Notes: a model not told the origin generated them from the sequence alone. Positions 53,286 to 61,997 are shown, counted from the first letter of the stretch. The stretch: DNA of 64,000 nt from Vulgatibacter incomptus (GCF_001263175.1 NZ_CP012332.1:2353501-2417500); one strand, 5' to 3'. Translations and numbers: made by a program.

Positions 53286-53361
53286 GGCGAGGCCCGAGAC
53301 GCGGACCTGCCTGGGCTGACGACGGTTCTCGAAGGGGCGTCAGCCAAGTGGTCCCCGAAAC

Positions 53362-54021
53362 TCAGAGCAGGCGGAGCTGACCGGGCGAGCCGCCAGGTTC
53401 GCGATAGGGCTCGAGGAGGCTCGGATCGTCGTTGGCCGGAGAGTTGAGCCGTGGCGAGACGGGCGTCGGCTCGAGGAGATCGACGGGGGCCGGCTCGAGG
53501 CGCTCCGGCTCCTGGAGCCAGCGGCCGAGCCGATCCGCGGGGATGACGGCGGGCATCCGATCGTGGACCTCGGCGACCCGCTCGTTCGCGGCGGTGGTGA
53601 GGATCACGAAGCGCGGCCGATCGTCGGACTTCGAGTCGTCGAAGATCCCCGCGAGGAGGAGCAATCCGCCGTCCGGAGGATGGAACCAGATCGGGCGCCG
53701 ATCCTTGGGCGGGCCCTTCCACTCGAAGAAGCCGTCGGTGGGGACGACGCAGCGGCGCCCCTTCCATGCGTCGCGGAACTTGAAGGCGGCGCTCTCGGAG
53801 CGGGCGTTGATCACGAAGTGACCGGTGGGCGTGGTCAGGCCCCAGGTGGCAGGGACGAGGAGCCGGCGCTCGCCCTCCTCGCGGACGATCCAGTGCCGGT
53901 TGGTCGGCGCCACGTTGTAGCGCGGGCGGTAGAGCGCCTCGTCCTCTGGCAGGAGATCGGCCTCGAGCATGCGCGCGAGGTCGGAGGCGCTGGTGACGCC
54001 GAGGCTGAATCGTCCACACAT
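53362..54021 (-). CDS. SRAP domain protein (YedK/HMCES-like abasic-site protection)
   Basis: The 219-residue protein has the SRAP set: C2 (MCGRFS, which fixes the start), N72 in VINARSES, E100 in GFFEWKG and H153 in VAEVHDRMP. By analogy with YedK and HMCES it forms a covalent thiazolidine link with abasic sites in single-stranded DNA. The C-terminal 35 residues (ERLEPAPVDLLEPTPVSPRLNSPAND...) are normal for the family. Five codons upstream of the Met are excluded because Cys2 must follow the initiator. It lies upstream of the toxin-antitoxin operon on the same strand and shares no obvious function with it. Confidence 0.92.
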   Translation of the reverse strand: MCGRFSLGVTSASDLARMLEADLLPEDEALYRPRYNVAPTNRHWIVREEGERRLLVPATWGLTTPTGHFVINARSESAAFKFRDAWKGRRCVVPTDGFFEWKGPPKDRRPIWFHPPDGGLLLLAGIFDDSKSDDRPRFVILTTAANERVAEVHDRMPAVIPADRLGRWLQEPERLEPAPVDLLEPTPVSPRLNSPANDDPSLLEPYREPGGSPGQLRLL

Positions 54022-54143
54022 GCGACCAGCTTGCAACGAACGCGGACCGCGATCCAGGCCCCCGGGGCGGCGACGTCGAGGGCCCGGCCTCGCCTTGCGG
54101 GGCGCCCTATCCGGTCCCTACCTCTCGAAAGAGAGGAGATCGC

Positions 54144-55040
54144 ATGGCCAACAAAGATCGGCTGATCCTGGTCACGGGCGCGAGCGGCCAGCAGGGAGGC
54201 GCGGTGGCGCGGCACCTCCTCGCCCACGGTTTCTCGATCCGCGCCTTCGTCCACGCCGGGAGCACCCACCGGACCGGCGTGAGCGTGCTCGCCGATGCGG
54301 GCGCCCAGGTGGTCGAGGGTGACTTCGATCACGCCCAGTCCCTCGACTCGGCCATGGCCGATGTCTATGGCGTGTTCTCCGTCCAGCCGTCGACCGACGT
54401 GGAGGCGGAGATCCGCCAGGGCTTCGCCGTCGCCGACGCGGCGAAGAAGATGGGCGTTCTCCACTTCGTCTACAGCTCGGTGGGCGGCGCCGAGCGCGAC
54501 ACCGGCATTCCCGAGTTCGACAGCAAGTGGGGAATCGAGGAGCACATCCGGGCCATCCAGCTGCCGCACACGATCTTCCGGCCGGTGAGCTTCTATTACA
54601 ACTACGACATGCCGGTGTATCGCACGGGAATCCTCGAGGGCACCCTGGCCACGCCGCTCTCGCCCGAGACCACGCTGCAGCAGATCTCCGAGGAGGACTA
54701 CGGCGAGATGGTGGCGGCCGCCTTCGAGTCGCCGGAGCGCTTCCTCGATCGATCGCTGGAGGTCGCGAGCTCCGAGCCGTCGATGCTCGAGGTCGCGGAG
54801 ATCTTCACCCGGGTCCTCGGCCGCGAGGTGAAGTACCGCCGCCTGGATTTTCAGACGGTCAACGACAAGCTGGGTCCGGGTCTCGCCCGCATGCTCCGAT
54901 GGTTCGAGGACGTGGGCTACGACGCTGACATCGAGGCCCTGCGCAAGGAGTTCGGCACGCTCACGAGCCTCGAGACCTACCTGCGCTCCCACGGCTGGAC
55001 GGGGCTCGAGGCGGGGGCCGAGGTCCACGCCCCCGGCTGA
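54144..55040 (+). CDS. NmrA-like NAD(P)-binding protein
   Basis: The 298-residue atypical short-chain dehydrogenase begins with LILVTGASGQQGGAVARHLLAHGF, the NmrA-type GxxGxxG site. It continues with VEGDFDHAQSLDSAMADVYGVFSVQPS and FVYSSVGGAERDTGIPEFDSKWGIEEHIRAIQLPHTIFRP. The usual catalytic YxxxK is replaced (FDSKW), as in NmrA and HSCARG redox sensors and in some quinone or isoflavone reductases. It may sense the NADP(H) state or reduce a quinone-like compound. GAGAGGAGA lies before the ATG at 54144. No operon partner is visible. Confidence 0.85.
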   Translation: MANKDRLILVTGASGQQGGAVARHLLAHGFSIRAFVHAGSTHRTGVSVLADAGAQVVEGDFDHAQSLDSAMADVYGVFSVQPSTDVEAEIRQGFAVADAAKKMGVLHFVYSSVGGAERDTGIPEFDSKWGIEEHIRAIQLPHTIFRPVSFYYNYDMPVYRTGILEGTLATPLSPETTLQQISEEDYGEMVAAAFESPERFLDRSLEVASSEPSMLEVAEIFTRVLGREVKYRRLDFQTVNDKLGPGLARMLRWFEDVGYDADIEALRKEFGTLTSLETYLRSHGWTGLEAGAEVHAPG

Positions 55041-55158
55041 CGGGGCTCGCTACCACCGGAAGCGCGCCCCATGGCCCGTGGGCTCTGGGTCGTACGATAG
55101 AAGTGTCGTCCTCTGCTTCTCGAGCCTGCCGTGGGGCGGACCGGCTAGACTGCTCGTT

Positions 55159-55731
55159 GTGAACGAGCTGCTTCGCGGGGTGATGGAGGATGCGCGGGCG
55201 TGGTGCGCCGGACGGAGCTGGCTGGTGCGCGCGCCCGTCCTCGCGTGGGGCGTTTGGATGCTCCTGGGCAGCCTCCGCTCCTCGGCCTACGCCTCGCTCT
55301 TCGCCGGGCTCGACCTCGGGATCCACGAGCTGGGCCACATCATTTTCGCGCCCTTCGGCCGATTCGTCGGCGTGCTCGGCGGATCGCTCGCGCAGGTGAT
55401 GGCGCCGCTGGCGTCGGTCGCGGTCTTCCTGCGGCAACGCGACTACTTCGGGATCTCCTTCTGCTTCCTCTGGCTGGGTGCGAGCCTTCACGAGCTCGCC
55501 CGCTACGTGGGCGACGCCCGGGCCCAGGAGCTCCCGCTGGTTTCACCGTTCGGCGGCGAGCCCATCCACGACTGGCACTACCTATTGGCCACGGTCGGGG
55601 CCCTACGCTTGGACACTGCGCTCGCGGCTCTCCTCCGGCTCGGCGCGGTCGGGTCGATCGCGACCTTCCTCGTCGCCGGGGGATGGCTGCTCGTGCAGAT
55701 GCGCGCCGCGAGCCAGACGCAGCCCTCCTGA
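55159..55731 (+). CDS. membrane protein with HELGH zinc-protease motif
   Basis: The protein of about 190 residues has four to five hydrophobic helices and a HELGH motif in LDLGIHELGHIIFAPFG near the end of a helix, like M50-type or YgjD-like membrane metallopeptidases. A later DWHYLLATVGAL section may offer a third ligand. The start is uncertain; the frame is open from 55078, and GTG at 55159 or ATG at 55183 are possible. An intramembrane or membrane-bound protease is likely, but only the HExxH-type site supports it. Confidence 0.6.
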   Translation: MNELLRGVMEDARAWCAGRSWLVRAPVLAWGVWMLLGSLRSSAYASLFAGLDLGIHELGHIIFAPFGRFVGVLGGSLAQVMAPLASVAVFLRQRDYFGISFCFLWLGASLHELARYVGDARAQELPLVSPFGGEPIHDWHYLLATVGALRLDTALAALLRLGAVGSIATFLVAGGWLLVQMRAASQTQPS

Positions 55732-55786
55732 GCCGACGCCAGCTCGGCGATTCGTCGCGCTCGGCCTGAGTTGAGCCGCTTTCCGA

Positions 55787-56137
55787 TCAGCGCTCGAAGA
55801 AGGACACCTGCTGGAACCTGAGGCCCGCCAGGATCTGCTCCACTCGCCCTTCCGACAGCGACCCGATCCGCAGCCCGAGCCGATCCTTCTCCACCGAAGA
55901 GATCTGCGAGACGACGACGACGCTCTGCTTTGGGAGGTCTCCTTCGCCGGCCTCGAGGAGCACGTTCCCAGGCTCGTTCGCCCGGTGCAGGTTCGACGTC
56001 AGGGCGCACACGACCACGGTCGTGATTCGCGAGTGGTTGAAGAGGTCGTCCTGCACCACCACGTGTGGATGCGAATAGTTCGCATCGGGCGAGTCCGGCC
56101 CGATCCAGAACAGATCTCCTCGGTTGATCTGCGTCAC
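55787..56137 (-). CDS. MazF/PemK-type endoribonuclease toxin without visible antitoxin
   Basis: The 116-residue protein has the MazF pattern: INRGDLFWIGPDS, HPHVVVQDDLFNHSRITTVVVCALTSN, NVLLEAGEGDLPKQSVVVVSQISSVEKDRLG and LSEGRVEQILAGL. MazF toxins cut mRNA at short sequences. The GTG start at 56137 overlaps the stop of the upstream lipoprotein gene (GTGA), so it is translated with that gene rather than with an antitoxin. No mazE-like gene lies on either side. The plus-strand region to its left is empty up to 55731. Confidence 0.85.
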   Translation of the reverse strand: MTQINRGDLFWIGPDSPDANYSHPHVVVQDDLFNHSRITTVVVCALTSNLHRANEPGNVLLEAGEGDLPKQSVVVVSQISSVEKDRLGLRIGSLSEGRVEQILAGLRFQQVSFFER

Positions 56138-57537
56138 CAACTGCAGCGAGAGTGGAAAATCGCCGGCTGACCGTTGATCCAGGACGAGTACCAGAGCCGG
56201 TATCCATCATCCTCGACCACTGCGTTGGGATTCGTGACCCAGAAGCCGCCGATTGGCTGAAACAAGAGCGGATGAGTTGCCCGAGTCCACTTCACGCCGT
56301 CGTGAGACGTCGCCATCGCGAGAACCGAATTCGAAGGAACCCGCTCGACCCCGCCGTAAATCGCTGTGTACCAGAGGACGAAGTGTCCGTCTCGGAAGGC
56401 GACGGTCGGCGTCGAGATCCCTTGTTCGTCGAAGGTGCCGCGCGGACCGGGCTCCAGAACAGGTGCCGATCCAACGCGCGTCCACGACAAGCCATCGTCT
56501 GACGTGGCAAGCCCCAGGCGCCCGACGTGCGCCGAATCCGTCATTCCATACCAGAGGAAAAACCTTCCCTCGTGTTCCAGCACGCTCACGGAGTCGATGG
56601 TCATTCCGTCTTCCCAGCCATTCCTCGCTGGCTCGAGAACGACCGTTTCGTCTTTCCAGTCGAGCCCGTCGGCCGACACGATCCGCCGGATGGCCGAGGT
56701 GCTCCCGAAGCCCGTGGCGTAAAACATCCAGTACCCATTCGGCCTGGGCAATACCGACGGTTTCGAGGACGCGCCGCTGGAAGGCTGCCCCGAGAACGAG
56801 AGCCGGTGAGCTTCCTCGGCGCCATCGGGTGTCCAATTGATTCCGTCACGGGACGAGGTATCGAACATCCAATTCGAATGCCCCGTGAACCACATGCGGA
56901 ATCCGCCTTCGGGCGTCGAAACTACCGCAGGCGAATCGCTCCAACCGTTGACGACTGGTCCCTCGGGCTCTCCACACGCACCCAATGTCTCGAAAGTGGG
57001 CATCCGGAAGAGGCCCTCATGAACGACGAGACGGGCCTGGTCGACCTTTGGAATCCGATACACCCGTGTATAGGACCAGACGAAAAAACCCGCGCGGATT
57101 CCGCCTGCTTCCACACAGGCGGTGGGCCTTCCGACATGGACCTCGAGAGTCCCCTCCGCGATGCGCATTCGGTACCAGCGATGCGACTGCCCTTCACCGA
57201 CGAGCGCAAGCATCTCCCGGTCCCAGTCCATCGAGTCGGGCGCGACGATATCCCGCAGGGACTGATCGCGGTCGAGCTCCTCCTGGCTGGCCACGAGGCG
57301 CACCTCGTCGGTCCAGGGCTCGCGATAAACTCCGTAGAACTGCCCGTCCTGGACCGGCTCGATCGCGAGCTCGCCTGGGCCCGCGACCGCGGCCGCCAGG
57401 ACCTGGTCCAGATCCGTCAGCGCCTCGTCGCGAAGCGGCAATCCTCCGCAAATGGACGTCGACGGAATCGCCTCCTCGCCGCTTGAGCATCCGGCGAGGA
57501 GAACGAGAAACGCCACACAGCAGGTCCATCGGAACAT
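56134..57537 (-). CDS. lipoprotein with five-bladed beta-propeller (GH43/GH32-like fold)
   Basis: The 467-residue protein has a lipoprotein signal (FLVLLAGCSSG, Cys17). The N-terminal part (to about 190) is unassigned. The rest has repeats of the type WMFDTSSRDGINWTPDG, WMFYATGFGSTSAIRRIVSADGLDWKDE, LWYGMTDSAHVGRLGLATSDDGLSWTRVG and LWYTAIYGGVERVPSNSVLAMATSHDGVKWTRA, each a blade of a GH43- or GH32-like propeller. The catalytic acids of those glycosidases cannot be assigned, so binding or hydrolysis of glycans is open. Codon use is less GC-rich than its neighbours, suggesting acquisition. It is coupled to the MazF gene. Confidence 0.65.
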   Translation of the reverse strand: MFRWTCCVAFLVLLAGCSSGEEAIPSTSICGGLPLRDEALTDLDQVLAAAVAGPGELAIEPVQDGQFYGVYREPWTDEVRLVASQEELDRDQSLRDIVAPDSMDWDREMLALVGEGQSHRWYRMRIAEGTLEVHVGRPTACVEAGGIRAGFFVWSYTRVYRIPKVDQARLVVHEGLFRMPTFETLGACGEPEGPVVNGWSDSPAVVSTPEGGFRMWFTGHSNWMFDTSSRDGINWTPDGAEEAHRLSFSGQPSSGASSKPSVLPRPNGYWMFYATGFGSTSAIRRIVSADGLDWKDETVVLEPARNGWEDGMTIDSVSVLEHEGRFFLWYGMTDSAHVGRLGLATSDDGLSWTRVGSAPVLEPGPRGTFDEQGISTPTVAFRDGHFVLWYTAIYGGVERVPSNSVLAMATSHDGVKWTRATHPLLFQPIGGFWVTNPNAVVEDDGYRLWYSSWINGQPAIFHSRCSW

Positions 57538-57572
57538 CGGGCCCCCCCAATTCCCGGCGCTCGAGCGCCTTG

Positions 57573-58328
57573 CTACGAGTCCTTGCCTGCTCGCTTCTTC
57601 ACGGCGCCGAAGAGGAAATTGGCGACGTCGGAGGGCTTGGTGCCCGGACCGAAGCCCGCATCGTAGCCCAGCTCGAGGGCGAGCTTGTGGTCGATGCGCG
57701 GGCCGCCGAGGAGGAGGAGGAAGCGGCCCTTCAGGCCCTTCTGCTCGATCAGCTCCACGAGCTGGCGCGAGTTGTCCTTGTGGACGTCACGCTGGGTGAC
57801 CACCTGCGAGACGAGGATCGCGTCGGCGCCGAGATCCAGCGCCTTGGCGAGGATGGCCTCGTTGAGCACCTGGGAACCCATGTTGAGCGCGTCGAACATG
57901 GGGTAGCGCTCCAAGCCGTAGTCGGCGGCGTAGCCCTTCATGTTCATGATCGCGTCGATGCCCACGGCGTGGGCGTCGGTGCCCGTGCAGCCGCCGACGA
58001 CGATGATCTTGCGACCGAGCTCCGCCTCGATGGCGTCGTTGAGCGCGTCGAAGCCGAGCTTGTGGATCTTCACCTCGGGCACGTCGATGGAGGCGTAGTC
58101 GAGGAAGAGCTGGGTCTTGGCGTAGCAGACGAAGAAGGTGTAGCCCTCGCCTGCCTTCTCCATCTGGGCCACGAGGACGTCGACGAAGCCCTGCTTCTGC
58201 AGGATCTGCCGGGCCGCTTCCTTGGCCTTCTCCGACGCCGCCACGGGGAGGACGAAGGAGAGCTGCATCACCCCGTCGTCCTTGCGGTCGCCGTAGGGAC
58301 GGATGATCTGCTGGACGGTGGACTTCAT
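57573..58328 (-). CDS. kamE: lysine 5,6-aminomutase beta subunit
   Basis: The 251-residue B12-binding subunit has D118-x-H120-x-x-G123 in TGTDAHAVGIDAIMN, and K131 in NMKGYAADYGLERYP, the likely PLP Schiff-base lysine that couples the two subunits. The C-terminal Rossmann part (DAILVSQVVTQRDVHKDNSRQLVELI, LLLLGGPRIDH) matches the family. It moves the terminal amino group of D-lysine or beta-lysine in lysine fermentation. The ATG overlaps the kamD stop (ATGA at 58325..58328), so the subunits are co-translated. AdoCbl and PLP are required. Confidence 0.93.
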   Translation of the reverse strand: MKSTVQQIIRPYGDRKDDGVMQLSFVLPVAASEKAKEAARQILQKQGFVDVLVAQMEKAGEGYTFFVCYAKTQLFLDYASIDVPEVKIHKLGFDALNDAIEAELGRKIIVVGGCTGTDAHAVGIDAIMNMKGYAADYGLERYPMFDALNMGSQVLNEAILAKALDLGADAILVSQVVTQRDVHKDNSRQLVELIEQKGLKGRFLLLLGGPRIDHKLALELGYDAGFGPGTKPSDVANFLFGAVKKRAGKDS

Positions 58329-59992
58329 CGCGGCACCTCCGCCTTCGCGACCCGGCGCCCATCGGGGAGGACCACGCCCGTGTCGCGCTCGAGGATCTCG
58401 AGGATGGGGTTGAAGTAGTCGTCGCCCTTCTCGATCACGCCGGCGAGGCCCTTGCCGCCGTCGATGGGGCGCTTCACGCCGGCGAAGCGGCCCTTCGCGA
58501 TGGCGTCGAACATGCCGATCTCCGCGGCCTCCTCGAGCATGGAGATCGCATTCTCCATGACCTCGCGCTGGCGCTGGGCGATGCGGCCGTTCGGGTTGAT
58601 CTGGAGCTCGTCGCCCATCCAGGCGCCGGCCCGGTAGAGGTAGTCGGCCATCTTCAGGGCCGAGTAGCGGTCCATGAGGAAGGGGTTGTGCATCGCCTCG
58701 GTCATCATGCCGAGGAGCTGGATCCCCTGTCGCGTCCAGATCGCCATCAGGTCGGCCATGGCGTCGTAGGCGTGGGCGAAGAAGATGTCGCCGTCCTTGT
58801 GCTTGGTGGGCGGCATGTACTTGAGCGGGTGCTTGGGGAAGCAGCCGCGGATCAGGTACGCCTGCGCCAGCTCCCAGAGCAGCGTGTCGGGATACGCGGT
58901 GTCGATCTCGAAGGAGTGGCCGAGACCGATCTGCTCGTCGGGGAGGCCGGCGCGGTGGGCGAAGGCCTCGTTGATAAACTGCGAGGCGATCACCTGGTGG
59001 GCCGCCTCGTAGGCGTCGGCGGTGGTGATGTAGTTGTCCTCGCCGGTGTTGATCAGGATCCCCGCGTAGGCGCAGATCCGCCGCGAGAAGTACTGGTCCA
59101 CCATCGTCCGCTGCGGGTTGATGTCACGGAAGAGGATCCCGTACATCGCGTCGTTCAGCAGGTGGTCGAGCCGCTCCCACGCCGCCATGAAGGCGATCTC
59201 CGGCATGCAGAGGCCGGAGGAGTAATTGACCAGGTGGATGTAGCGCCCGAGCTTCTTCGACTCGTCGTCGAGAGCCTCGCGCATGATCCGGAAGTTCTCC
59301 TGGGTGGCGAAGGTGCCGCCGAAGCCCTCGGTGGTGGCGCCGTGGGGCACGTAGTCCAGGAGCGACTGGGCGGTGGAGCGAATCACGGCGATGATGTCGG
59401 CGCCGTTCTGCGCGGCGCTCCTCGCCTGCTCCACGTCGTCGAAGATGTTGCCGGTGGCGACGATGAGGTACTTGAGCGGCGCGCCGTCCGGCGACGAGCC
59501 GATCTTCAGGCCCTTCTTCAGGCCCTCCCGCTGCTCGACGCGGCTCTTGAGCTCGGCCATCGCGGCCTCGGCCTCGGCCCGCATCTCCTCGCGGATCGCG
59601 GCCTCCTCGTCGGCGGCCAGGGGCGCGCGGAGCTCGTCGTTCGACAGCCGCGTGAGCTGCTCGATCATCTCCACCGGGGAGCGGCCGCCCATGCGCATCG
59701 CGCGGCCGAGCCAGTAGGCGGCGCCGCGGTGCAGCACGCCCGCCTCGAGGAGGCGATCGACCATGAGGTTCGCCAGGGGCACGCCCTGGGGTCCGGCGCC
59801 GGAGATGCCCAGGAGGCGCAGCACCGTCCGCTCGGTGGAGACGGTGGTGTGGCGCTCGATGTGCTCGAAGGTGGAGGCAGTGATCTTCCAGGCCAGCTCG
59901 CGCGCGCGATCGATCCGGTCTTTGGAGACGAAGATCTGCGGCGGAGCGTGGGGCCCGGGCGGTGGCGGAATCGTCTGGGGATGGCTGGACAT
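58325..59992 (-). CDS. kamD: lysine 5,6-aminomutase alpha subunit
   Basis: The 555-residue catalytic subunit contains the family core: FEHIERHTTVSTERTVLRLLG, DGAPLKYLIVATGNIFDDVEQARSAAQNGADIIAVIRSTAQSLLDYVPHGATTEGFGG, NYSSGLCMPEIAFMAAWERLDHLLNDAMYGILFRDINPQRTMVDQYFSRRICAYAG and GLPDEQIGLGHSFEID. It forms the AdoCbl/PLP TIM barrel with kamE. An N-terminal Pro-rich stretch precedes the conserved part. The ATG at 59992 is preferred over 60031 because a TATATA box lies only eight bases before it. Together with kce and kal it indicates lysine catabolism. Confidence 0.93.
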   Translation of the reverse strand: MSSHPQTIPPPPGPHAPPQIFVSKDRIDRARELAWKITASTFEHIERHTTVSTERTVLRLLGISGAGPQGVPLANLMVDRLLEAGVLHRGAAYWLGRAMRMGGRSPVEMIEQLTRLSNDELRAPLAADEEAAIREEMRAEAEAAMAELKSRVEQREGLKKGLKIGSSPDGAPLKYLIVATGNIFDDVEQARSAAQNGADIIAVIRSTAQSLLDYVPHGATTEGFGGTFATQENFRIMREALDDESKKLGRYIHLVNYSSGLCMPEIAFMAAWERLDHLLNDAMYGILFRDINPQRTMVDQYFSRRICAYAGILINTGEDNYITTADAYEAAHQVIASQFINEAFAHRAGLPDEQIGLGHSFEIDTAYPDTLLWELAQAYLIRGCFPKHPLKYMPPTKHKDGDIFFAHAYDAMADLMAIWTRQGIQLLGMMTEAMHNPFLMDRYSALKMADYLYRAGAWMGDELQINPNGRIAQRQREVMENAISMLEEAAEIGMFDAIAKGRFAGVKRPIDGGKGLAGVIEKGDDYFNPILEILERDTGVVLPDGRRVAKAEVPR

Positions 59993-60000
59993 AGGGCGCG

Positions 60001-60030
60001 TATATATGCCGCCGAACGCTCGTTCCTGCA
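60001..60030 (-). promoter_or_regulatory. candidate promoter and operator of kamDE
   Basis: On the minus strand TTGCAG (60025..60030) is followed after 18 bases by TATATA (60001..60006), eight bases before the kamD ATG. Transcription would start at or next to the ATG. Between the boxes lies the inverted repeat GAACG-CT-CGTTC (60014..60025), a possible regulator site. Confidence 0.4.
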
Positions 60031-60107
60031 ACCTGCGTGCAAGCGGGCGTCGTGCCGGAGGCTGCCTTTCGGCGTGGTCCCTCCGGCACCTGCCGTCACG
60101 TGGCGGG

Positions 60108-61997
60108 CTACCCGGCGAGGATGCCGAGCACCACGAGGAGCGCGACCGCGATTCCCATCAGGCTCTCGCCGGCGATGAAGCCCGAGCTGACGGGCACGAT
60201 CGTGCGCTCCGCGAGCTTGGGATTGAGGCGGCGGGTGAGCTCCGCCACGGCCGAGCCGAGGAACATGGCGATGGCGTTGCTGCCGGGCATTACCAGGGCG
60301 ATGCCCAGGCCGGAGGGCGAAGGGATCCACGCCCGGAGCCGCTTGGGCGCGAGCCTCTCCGCCAGGGCCAGCGCGATGCCGAGGAGCGCACCGGCGATCG
60401 CGGCGTTCCTCGCCGAGGGCGGGAGGGCGCCGAGACCGTCGGAGAACGCCTGGGAGACCCCCGCCCAGACGACTGCCGAGGGTGCGGGCCAGTCCTCGCC
60501 GCCGAGGGCGGAGGCGTCGGGGACGAGGAGCGAGAAGGCGGGGACCACCACCGCGGCGCCGGCGAGGACGCCGAAGAGCTGGGCGTAGAACTGCTGCCGC
60601 GGATTGGCTCCGAGGAGGAAGCCGCTCTTGAGATCGGTGAGCAGATCGGCTGCGTGGAGGCCGATGCCGCCGGTGACGTTGGCGCTCATGAGGTTGCCGG
60701 CGAGGTTGCCGGGGGTGGCGACGCCGTACACGAGCTGAGTAACCGGGCCGAGGGCCTTGGTCGGGGTCACGTCGGTCTCGCCGGTCACCCGGGCGGCGAC
60801 GAAGCCCATCACGACCGCCAAGGGGACGGCGATGACGCCGGCCCAGACCGGGATCGCGAAGAGCCACCACATCAGCACGACGACGATGGGCCCCAGGACG
60901 GCGAAGCCGAGCGGGAACCAGGCGTCGGGGCACTCCACCTCCGCCATCGGATCGTCCACCGATTCCTTCTTCTTCCGGAACAGGGCCGACAGCCCCGAGA
61001 ACGAGCGGGCGATGCTCTTCCAGTCGAAGGCGAAGCCGGTGAGACCCGACGCCACGAGCACCGCCGCGCCGGGCCAGAGCGTCCACCCGACGATCGCCTT
61101 GTAGGAGACCTCCGGGATCTGCCCGTTCGCGAGGAGCGAAGGCGCAAGGAAGACGTAGGTGAGGATCCCGCCGAGCAGGAGCGACCAGCCGGTGCGGAAG
61201 CTCATCAGCGCTCCGGCCGCGAAGGGCACCAGCTCGCACTTGAGGGTCAGGGTCCAGTCCTTCGCGGCCCGGCCCGCGATCTGGAAGGGGAGCGGGATCG
61301 AGGCGGGAATGTTGAAGGGCATGAACGCGCCCTTGGCGTCGCGGAACCAGGTGAGGGCCGCGCCGACCGCCGCCGCGATGCCGAGGAACTTCGCCTTCTC
61401 GCCGCCGGCGCCCTCCTTCGAGTGGGACGCCTCGTGGAGCGAGCGCAGCGTCTCCGCGGTGGCGGTCCCCGTGGGAAACGGGAGCTGCTCGCGGTTGATG
61501 AGCTGGCGCTTCACGGGGATCGCCGCGAAGACGCCGAGGGCCGCGATCACCGCGAACCAGATGAAGAGCGAGAACCCGCTGGGTCGGACGGCCGTGAGCA
61601 TGAGCAGCGCCGGCAGCGCCGCCATGTTCCCGCCGCCGGTCATGAAGCCGGCGGCGGAGGCCACCGAGCCCATGGCGTTGTTCTCAAGAACGGTGAAGTC
61701 CTTCTTCGCCAATCCTGTCGCCTTCATTCCGCGGAAGATCGCGAACGCAAGGATGCACGCGGTGAGGGTGACGCCGAGGCTCCAGCCCGTCTTCAGAACC
61801 ACGTAGAGGTTCGACAGGCACATCACGCCGCCGAGGAGCATCCCGGTGACCACCGCCCGCACGGTGAGCTGGCGCTCGCCGCGGCGGTAGACCGTCGCGA
61901 GCCAGCGGAGCTCCGGATCGTCCGGCAAGGGCGCCGGCGCCGGGATGGCGTGCAGCGGCTCGGGGACGACGGGGGGCTGGATGTAGGGAGCGCTCAT
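60108..61997 (-). CDS. OPT family oligopeptide transporter
   Basis: The 629-residue protein has about 14 to 16 hydrophobic helices. OPT-type segments include VTGMLLGGVMCLSNLYVVLKTGWSLGVTLTACILAF, the family loop KDFTVLENNAMGSVASAAGFMTGGGNMAALPAL, LPFPTGTATAETLRSLHEA and TGGIGLHAADLLTDLKSGFLLGANPRQQF. Such carriers import short peptides or metal complexes with protons. Given the amino-acid catabolic genes beside it (kamDE at 37 bp distance or more, same strand), peptide uptake is a reasonable guess. The start ATG at 61997 gives the normal cytoplasmic N-terminus. Confidence 0.85.
   Translation of the reverse strand: MSAPYIQPPVVPEPLHAIPAPAPLPDDPELRWLATVYRRGERQLTVRAVVTGMLLGGVMCLSNLYVVLKTGWSLGVTLTACILAFAIFRGMKATGLAKKDFTVLENNAMGSVASAAGFMTGGGNMAALPALLMLTAVRPSGFSLFIWFAVIAALGVFAAIPVKRQLINREQLPFPTGTATAETLRSLHEASHSKEGAGGEKAKFLGIAAAVGAALTWFRDAKGAFMPFNIPASIPLPFQIAGRAAKDWTLTLKCELVPFAAGALMSFRTGWSLLLGGILTYVFLAPSLLANGQIPEVSYKAIVGWTLWPGAAVLVASGLTGFAFDWKSIARSFSGLSALFRKKKESVDDPMAEVECPDAWFPLGFAVLGPIVVVLMWWLFAIPVWAGVIAVPLAVVMGFVAARVTGETDVTPTKALGPVTQLVYGVATPGNLAGNLMSANVTGGIGLHAADLLTDLKSGFLLGANPRQQFYAQLFGVLAGAAVVVPAFSLLVPDASALGGEDWPAPSAVVWAGVSQAFSDGLGALPPSARNAAIAGALLGIALALAERLAPKRLRAWIPSPSGLGIALVMPGSNAIAMFLGSAVAELTRRLNPKLAERTIVPVSSGFIAGESLMGIAVALLVVLGILAG

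Noticed and set aside
60013-60026. LexA box upstream of kamD
   Set aside because: CGAACGCTCGTTCC has the arms of the Gram-positive LexA box, but one central base deviates and a lysine-catabolic gene is not an SOS target; called only a possible operator.
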